Source: Burkholderiales bacterium (lineage in GTDB: Bacteria > Pseudomonadota > Gammaproteobacteria > Burkholderiales > Burkholderiaceae_C). From it: a stretch of 40,258 nt of DNA. Both the position numbers and the translations under genes were made by a program. Shown here piece after piece: positions 36,458-40,258 of the stretch (its first letter is position 1; the number at the start of each line of letters is the position of its first letter). The DNA is taken from assembly GCA_026932235.1 (NCBI GenBank), contig JAIXKR010000146.1:29842-70099 (forward strand), given 5' to 3'. The notes beneath the pieces are model-generated. The model was not told the DNA's origin. It was given only the letters and a program-made list of their open reading frames with translations, and did not search any database.

Positions 36458-36477
36458 CGGCCCCGCGGGGCCGTTTT
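36458..36477 (+). terminator. intrinsic terminator between hpf and ptsN
   Basis: CGGCCCCGCGGGGCCG (36458-36473) is a perfect palindrome (practical stem 6 bp, loop CGCG) followed by four Ts. It separates hpf from ptsN, which has its own possible -10 (TATAAT at 36577-36582). Confidence 0.75.
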
Positions 36478-36576
36478 CGCTTCCCGCCGGGGCAGCGTGG
36501 CGCGTGTGTCGTCGAATGCGACCGATACCCCGTGCTCGGGGTGCAGCCATCGCGGCCGCAGCCCGGGGGGCCTTCC

Positions 36577-36582
36577 TATAAT
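36577..36582 (+). promoter_or_regulatory. -10 box before ptsN
   Basis: A consensus TATAAT lies 68 bases upstream of the ptsN ATG and downstream of the hpf terminator. No good -35 is seen at the expected distance, so the promoter is tentative. Confidence 0.4.
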
Positions 36583-36649
36583 CGCGCGCTTTGCAACATT
36601 GGGGCGGCCGTCCGCTGGCACGCGGACAGCCCACGGGGGACACTTCGAG

Positions 36650-37120
36650 ATGAACCGCCTCGCCGCCATCCTGCCGGACACGAACGTGCTGGTCGATGTG
36701 GACGCAACGAGCAAGAAGCGCGTGTTCGAACAGGCCGGCCTGCTGTTCGAGAACCAGCACGCGATCGCCCGCGGAACCGTCACCGACAACCTCTTCGCGC
36801 GCGAGCGCCTGGGCTCGACGGGCCTGGGCCACGGCGTGGCGATCCCGCACGGGCGCATCAAGGGGCTGAAGAACCCGCTCGCGGCGGTGCTGCGCCTGCT
36901 GCAGCCGGTGGCCTTCGATGCGCCCGACGACGAGCCCGTGCTGCTGCTGATCTTCCTGCTCGTCCCCGAGGCCGCGACGCAGCGCCACCTCGAGATCCTC
37001 TCCGAGATCGCCGAGATGCTCTCCGATCGCGAGCTGCGCGAACGGCTCAAGTCCGAGCCCGAGGCGGCGACGGTGCACAAGCTCATCTCCGACTGGGAGC
37101 CGTTGAAGTCGGTGGCCTGA
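36650..37120 (+). CDS. ptsN: PTS IIA-like nitrogen regulatory protein PtsN
   Basis: A 156-residue EIIA-fold protein. The phosphorylated His is in [12 protein letters not shown] (about residue 67). The neighbours (hpf before, hprK after) are standard for the nitrogen PTS of proteobacteria. It takes phosphate from NPr and regulates potassium, nitrogen or other targets by interaction rather than sugar transport. ATG 36650 gives the family start [13 protein letters not shown]. Confidence 0.95.
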   Translation: MNRLAAILPDTNVLVDVDATSKKRVFEQAGLLFENQHAIARGTVTDNLFARERLGSTGLGHGVAIPHGRIKGLKNPLAAVLRLLQPVAFDAPDDEPVLLLIFLLVPEAATQRHLEILSEIAEMLSDRELRERLKSEPEAATVHKLISDWEPLKSVA

Positions 37121-37136
37121 GCGCCCGCGCGCCGCA

Positions 37137-38093
37137 ATGAAGCCCAGCTCGATCAGCGCCGACGCCTTGTTCGAGGCGCAGCGCCGGGCGCTGCACTGGG
37201 AGTGGGTGGCCGGCCACGCGCACCCCGAGCGCCGTTTCGATGAAGCCGTGGTGCGCGCGGCGCGCTCCGCCGCCGACCTCGTCGGCTACCTGAACTACAT
37301 CCATCCCTACCGCGTGCAGATCGTCGGCCTGCGCGAGGTGCCCTATCTCGCCCACGCCGACCCCGAGGTGCAGGAGCGGCGCATCACGCGCATCGTCGCG
37401 CTGGAGCCGCCGGTGCTCATCGTCGCGGACGAGCAGCAGCCGCCGGAGCGTCTGGTGGCGATCTGCGACCGCGCCGAGATCCCGCTCTTCGTCACGCGCG
37501 AGTCGGCCGGGCACGTGATCGACGTCGTGCGCGCCTACCTCGCGCAGCTCTTCGCCGAGCGCACCACGCGCCACGGCGTCTTCATGGACATCCTCGGCCT
37601 CGGGGTGCTGCTCACCGGCGAGTCGGGCCTGGGCAAGAGCGAACTCGGCCTCGAGCTCATCAGCCGCGGCCACGGCCTCGTCGCCGACGACGCGGTCGAC
37701 CTCTACCGCATCAGCCAGACCTCGCTCGAGGGCCGCTGCCCGGAGCTGCTGCAGAACCTGCTCGAAGTCCGCGGCATCGGCCTGCTGGACATCAAGGCGA
37801 TCTTCGGCGAGACCGCGGTGCGCCGCAAGATGCGCCTCAAGCTCATCGTGCACCTGGTGCGCAAGGAGACGATGGAGCGCGAGTTCGAACGCCTGCCCTA
37901 CGAGCCGCTGTACGAGGACGTGCTCGGCCTGCCGGTGCGCAAGGTGGTGATCGCGGTCGACGCCGGACGCAACCTGGCGGTTCTGGTCGAGGCCGCGGTG
38001 CGCAACACCGTGCTGCAGCTGCGCGGAATCGACACCTATCAGGAATTCATCGAGCGCCACCAGCGCGCGATGGCGCGCGGCGAACCCGACTGA
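37137..38093 (+). CDS. hprK: HPr kinase/phosphorylase
   Basis: A 318-residue bifunctional enzyme that phosphorylates and dephosphorylates Ser of HPr-like proteins. Walker A is GESGLGKSE (near residues 161-169), and the HprK signature [17 protein letters not shown] and the C-terminal [12 protein letters not shown] are present. It follows ptsN by 16 bases and ends one base before the convergent fur gene. Confidence 0.95.
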   Translation: MKPSSISADALFEAQRRALHWEWVAGHAHPERRFDEAVVRAARSAADLVGYLNYIHPYRVQIVGLREVPYLAHADPEVQERRITRIVALEPPVLIVADEQQPPERLVAICDRAEIPLFVTRESAGHVIDVVRAYLAQLFAERTTRHGVFMDILGLGVLLTGESGLGKSELGLELISRGHGLVADDAVDLYRISQTSLEGRCPELLQNLLEVRGIGLLDIKAIFGETAVRRKMRLKLIVHLVRKETMEREFERLPYEPLYEDVLGLPVRKVVIAVDAGRNLAVLVEAAVRNTVLQLRGIDTYQEFIERHQRAMARGEPD

Positions 38094-38094
38094 G

Positions 38095-38529
38095 TTACGA
38101 CTTGCGGTGGGGGCAGTCGGGCTTCACGCAGCGCGCGTAGAGCGCCAGCGAGTGCTCCTGCAGCTCGAAGCCGCGCTCGGCGGCGATGGCGTGCTGGCGC
38201 TTCTCGATCTGCGGGTCGAAGAACTCCTCGACGCGGCCGCAGGTCAGGCACACCAGGTGGTCGTGGTGCTGGCCTTCGTTGAGCTCGAACACCGCCTTGC
38301 CCGATTCGAAGTTGCTGCGCGTGAGCAGACCCGCCTGCTCGAACTGCATGAGCACGCGGTAGACGGTGGCCAGGCCGATGTCCGAGCCCTCGGCGAGCAG
38401 CGCCTTGTAGACGTCCTCGGCCGTCATGTGGCGCTGCGCCCGCCCGGCCTGCTGGAAGACCTCGAGGATCTTGATGCGCGGAAGCGTGGCCTTCAGGCCG
38501 CTGCTCTTGAGTTCCTCGGCATTGGTCAT
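38095..38529 (-). CDS. fur: ferric uptake regulator Fur
   Basis: A 144-residue repressor. The DNA-binding half has [15 protein letters not shown] and [20 protein letters not shown]; the metal half has [16 protein letters not shown] and the C-terminal CVKPDCPH, with paired cysteines for structural zinc. It represses iron uptake genes when Fe2+ is bound, and the ftr operon in this window is a likely target. ATG 38529 gives the normal start [15 protein letters not shown]. Confidence 0.96.
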   Translation of the reverse strand: MTNAEELKSSGLKATLPRIKILEVFQQAGRAQRHMTAEDVYKALLAEGSDIGLATVYRVLMQFEQAGLLTRSNFESGKAVFELNEGQHHDHLVCLTCGRVEEFFDPQIEKRQHAIAAERGFELQEHSLALYARCVKPDCPHRKS

Positions 38530-38569
38530 CTGGAGCGCTCCACCACGAGCTCGCGCCAAAGCGCGCGGC

Positions 38570-38575
38570 TAGAAT
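38570..38575 (+). promoter_or_regulatory. -10 box in the fur-bamE intergenic region
   Basis: TAGAAT on the plus strand, about 95 bases upstream of bamE, in the divergent fur-bamE interval (38530-38670). No clear -35 is seen. Confidence 0.35.
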
Positions 38576-38670
38576 GAGCCGATGATAGCCAGCGGCGCCG
38601 CGTTGCGGCGCCGCACGCGGCGTCAATTCCCTGCGCGCGTCGCGCCCCTTGCCGCCCCCGCGTCCGTCCC

Positions 38671-39225
38671 ATGCCGCATCCGCGCCCGCTGCCCTTCCTC
38701 CCCCGCGCGCCGCTGCTCGGCGGCTGCGCCCTGGCGCTGCTGCTGGCGGGCTGCGCCGCCTCGCGGCAGAGCGAGGACGGCTTCCTCTCGCGCATCACGC
38801 CCTATCGCATCGAGATCGTGCAGGGCAACGTCGTCACCAGCGAGCAGCTCGCGCGCGTGCGCCCGGGGCTCAGCCGCGCTCAGGTGCGCGACGTGCTGGG
38901 CACGCCGTTGCTCACCGACCCCTTCCACGGCGACCGCTGGGACTACATCTTCACGCTGCGCCGCGACGGCACGCCGCCGCAGCGCCGCAGCGTCATCGTT
39001 CATTTCCAGGGCGACTCGCTGGCCTCGATCGAGGCGCCGCCGGACCTGCCGTCGGAGCGCGAGTTCGTGCAAGGCCTCTCGGCCTCGCGCAAGACGCCGC
39101 AGGCGCCGGTGCTGGAGCTCACCCAGGCGCAGATCGATGCGCTGCCCGCACCACCGCGGCGCGAGGAGCCCGCCGCCGCCGAAGCCGCGGCGCCGCTGCG
39201 CAGCTACCCGCCGGTGGGGAACTGA
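38671..39225 (+). CDS. bamE: outer-membrane assembly lipoprotein BamE
   Basis: A 184-residue lipoprotein. The lipobox LLAGC (Cys near residue 27) ends the signal peptide. The BamE/SmpA fold follows with [40 protein letters not shown] and WDYIF. BamE is a part of the Bam complex that folds beta-barrel proteins into the outer membrane. The Ala/Pro/Glu-rich tail beyond residue 135 is longer than in E. coli, as is common in Burkholderiales. Divergent from fur, as usual in the order. Confidence 0.94.
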   Translation: MPHPRPLPFLPRAPLLGGCALALLLAGCAASRQSEDGFLSRITPYRIEIVQGNVVTSEQLARVRPGLSRAQVRDVLGTPLLTDPFHGDRWDYIFTLRRDGTPPQRRSVIVHFQGDSLASIEAPPDLPSEREFVQGLSASRKTPQAPVLELTQAQIDALPAPPRREEPAAAEAAAPLRSYPPVGN

Positions 39226-39239
39226 GCGAGGAAGACGCC

Positions 39240-40059
39240 ATGGCCGCCATCAACGTCGCCGTCGCCGGCGCCAGCGGGCGCATGGGCCGCATGCTGATCG
39301 AGGCCGTGCTCGCCAGCGGCGACTGCAGGCTCACCGGCGCGCTCGACGTCGCCGGCAGCGCGGCGCTGGGCCAGGACGCCGGCGCGGCGCTGGGCCGCAC
39401 GAGCGGCGTGGCGGTCACCGCCGACCTCGAACGCGGTCTCGCCGGCGCCGATGCGCTGATCGATTTCACGCGCCCGGAAGGCACGATGGCGCACCTGGCG
39501 GCCTGCCGCGCGCAGGGGGTGGCGATGGTCATCGGCACCACCGGTCTCACGCCGGCGCACGAGGCCGCGATCGCCGCGGCGGCTCAGGCGCTGCCCATCG
39601 TGCGCGCGCCCAACATGAGCGTGGGCGTGAACGTCATGCTGCGCCTGCTCGCGCAGGCCGCGCGCGCGCTCGGGCCCGGCTACGACATCGAGGTCATCGA
39701 AGCCCACCATCGGCACAAGGTCGACGCGCCCAGCGGCACCGCGCTGGCCATGGGGCAGGTGCTGGCGCGAGCCACCGGCCGCCGGCTCGAGGACTGCGCC
39801 GTGTACGCGCGCGAGGGCGTCACCGGCGAGCGCCCGGAAGGGGCCATCGGCTTTGCCACCCTGCGCGGCGGCGACATCGTCGGCGACCACACCGTGCTCT
39901 TCGCCGGCACCGGCGAGCCTGGAGATCACCCATCGCAGCAACAGCCGCGCCAACTACGCCGCCGGCAGCCTGCGCGCGGTGCGCTTCCTGCAGGGTCGCG
40001 TTGCCGGCCTCTACGGCATGGACGACGTGCTCGCGCTGAGCGATCCGCCCGCGACCTGA
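39240..40059 (+). CDS. dapB: 4-hydroxy-tetrahydrodipicolinate reductase, frameshifted near the C-terminus
   Basis: The first 226 codons encode a normal DapB: NAD(P) fold [25 protein letters not shown], the catalytic [16 protein letters not shown] and [16 protein letters not shown]. After Glu at 39915-39917 the frame breaks. The expected ending ([20 protein letters not shown] to GMDDVLAL) continues in another frame from CTG 39919 to TGA 40059. The local sequence GAG-C-CTG-GAG fits loss of two bases from GAG-CGC-CTG-GAG. Repair would give 273 residues, the normal length. DapB makes tetrahydrodipicolinate for lysine and peptidoglycan and is normally essential, so a sequence error is more likely than real loss. 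The start is 15 bases after the bamE stop, with GAGCGAGGAAG as ribosome site. Confidence 0.88.
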
Positions 40060-40084
40060 GCGCGGGCGCGGGCAGGGCGGCTCC

Positions 40085-40090
40085 TAGAAT
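40085..40090 (+). promoter_or_regulatory. -10 box close to leuS
   Basis: TAGAAT ends 6 bases before the leuS ATG. If used, the transcript would be leaderless or nearly so. No -35 is clear, so tentative. Confidence 0.3.
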
Positions 40091-40096
40091 CCGCCC

Positions 40097-40258
40097 ATGA
40101 ACGAAAAGTACCTGCCCGCCGACGTCGAAGCCGCTGCGCAGGCCGCCTGGGCCGCGGCCGACGCCTACCGCGTCACCGAGGACGCACGCGACGCCCAGGG
40201 CAGGCCCAAGCCCAAGTTCTACGCCTGCTCGATGCTGCCCTACCCCAGCGGCAAGCTG
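40097..40258 (+). CDS. leuS: leucyl-tRNA synthetase, N-terminal fragment
   Basis: The first 54 codons reach the end of the window. [20 protein letters not shown] and [17 protein letters not shown] match the LeuS start, with the PYPSG-L (HIGH-region approach) of class I synthetases. It charges tRNA-Leu. It follows dapB in the usual Burkholderiales order. Confidence 0.93.
   Translation, partial: MNEKYLPADVEAAAQAAWAAADAYRVTEDARDAQGRPKPKFYACSMLPYPSGKL

Overview
The window is high-GC DNA from a betaproteobacterium, almost certainly order Burkholderiales (Rubrivivax / Leptothrix / Comamonadaceae type). This rests on codon use, on the gene block hpf-ptsN-hprK | fur | bamE-dapB-leuS at the right end, on the metX-metW pair, on a PEP-CTERM protein, and on TAXI-TRAP transport genes. 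No 16S or other rRNA is present, so genus cannot be fixed. Coding density is high, and most neighbouring genes overlap by a few bases.

Layout. (1) 1-603: end of a toxin gene, its HigA-like antitoxin and a possible third, coupled 54-residue ORF. (2) 600-2100, minus: an FMN-binding glutamate-synthase-family protein whose 5' end appears frameshifted. (3) 2110-3933: promoter, SAM-II riboswitch, terminator, then metX-metW (methionine synthesis). (4) 3966-6189: Nudix hydrolase, alpha/beta hydrolase and a LuxR-type regulator. (5) 6387-9616, minus: a four-gene ferrous iron uptake operon of the FtrABCD type behind a Fur-box-like palindrome. (6) 9710-11450: AraC-type regulator divergent from an unknown secreted protein. 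(7) 11483-18309, minus: a Yej-type ABC importer (permease, permease, double ATPase) followed without a break by a PEP-CTERM protein and a TonB-dependent receptor; the matching substrate-binding protein is divergent at 18495. (8) 20354-22282: thioredoxin 2, a small membrane protein and an RlmN/Cfr-family enzyme. (9) 22472-26267: serA, an AmpG-like MFS permease and an M48 metalloprotease. (10) 26289-29364 and on to 30554, minus: Crp/Fnr regulator, MBL hydrolase, membrane-bound serine hydrolase and FAD amine oxidase. (11) 30677-34450: TAXI-TRAP transporter with its DUF1850 partner. (12) 34466-40258: an unknown anchored protein, then hpf, ptsN, hprK, fur, bamE, dapB and the start of leuS.

The most notable points are these. 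A SAM-II riboswitch before metX is followed at once by an intrinsic terminator, with a possible antiterminator. A PEP-CTERM protein lies inside an outer- plus inner-membrane import operon. An AraC/secreted-protein pair has a clean 21-bp-spaced direct repeat. Two probable frameshifts (FMN-GltS-like gene and dapB) suggest either sequence errors or real gene decay; dapB is normally essential, so error is more likely there. Function calls rest on reading the sequence and on remembered family features; no database search was run.
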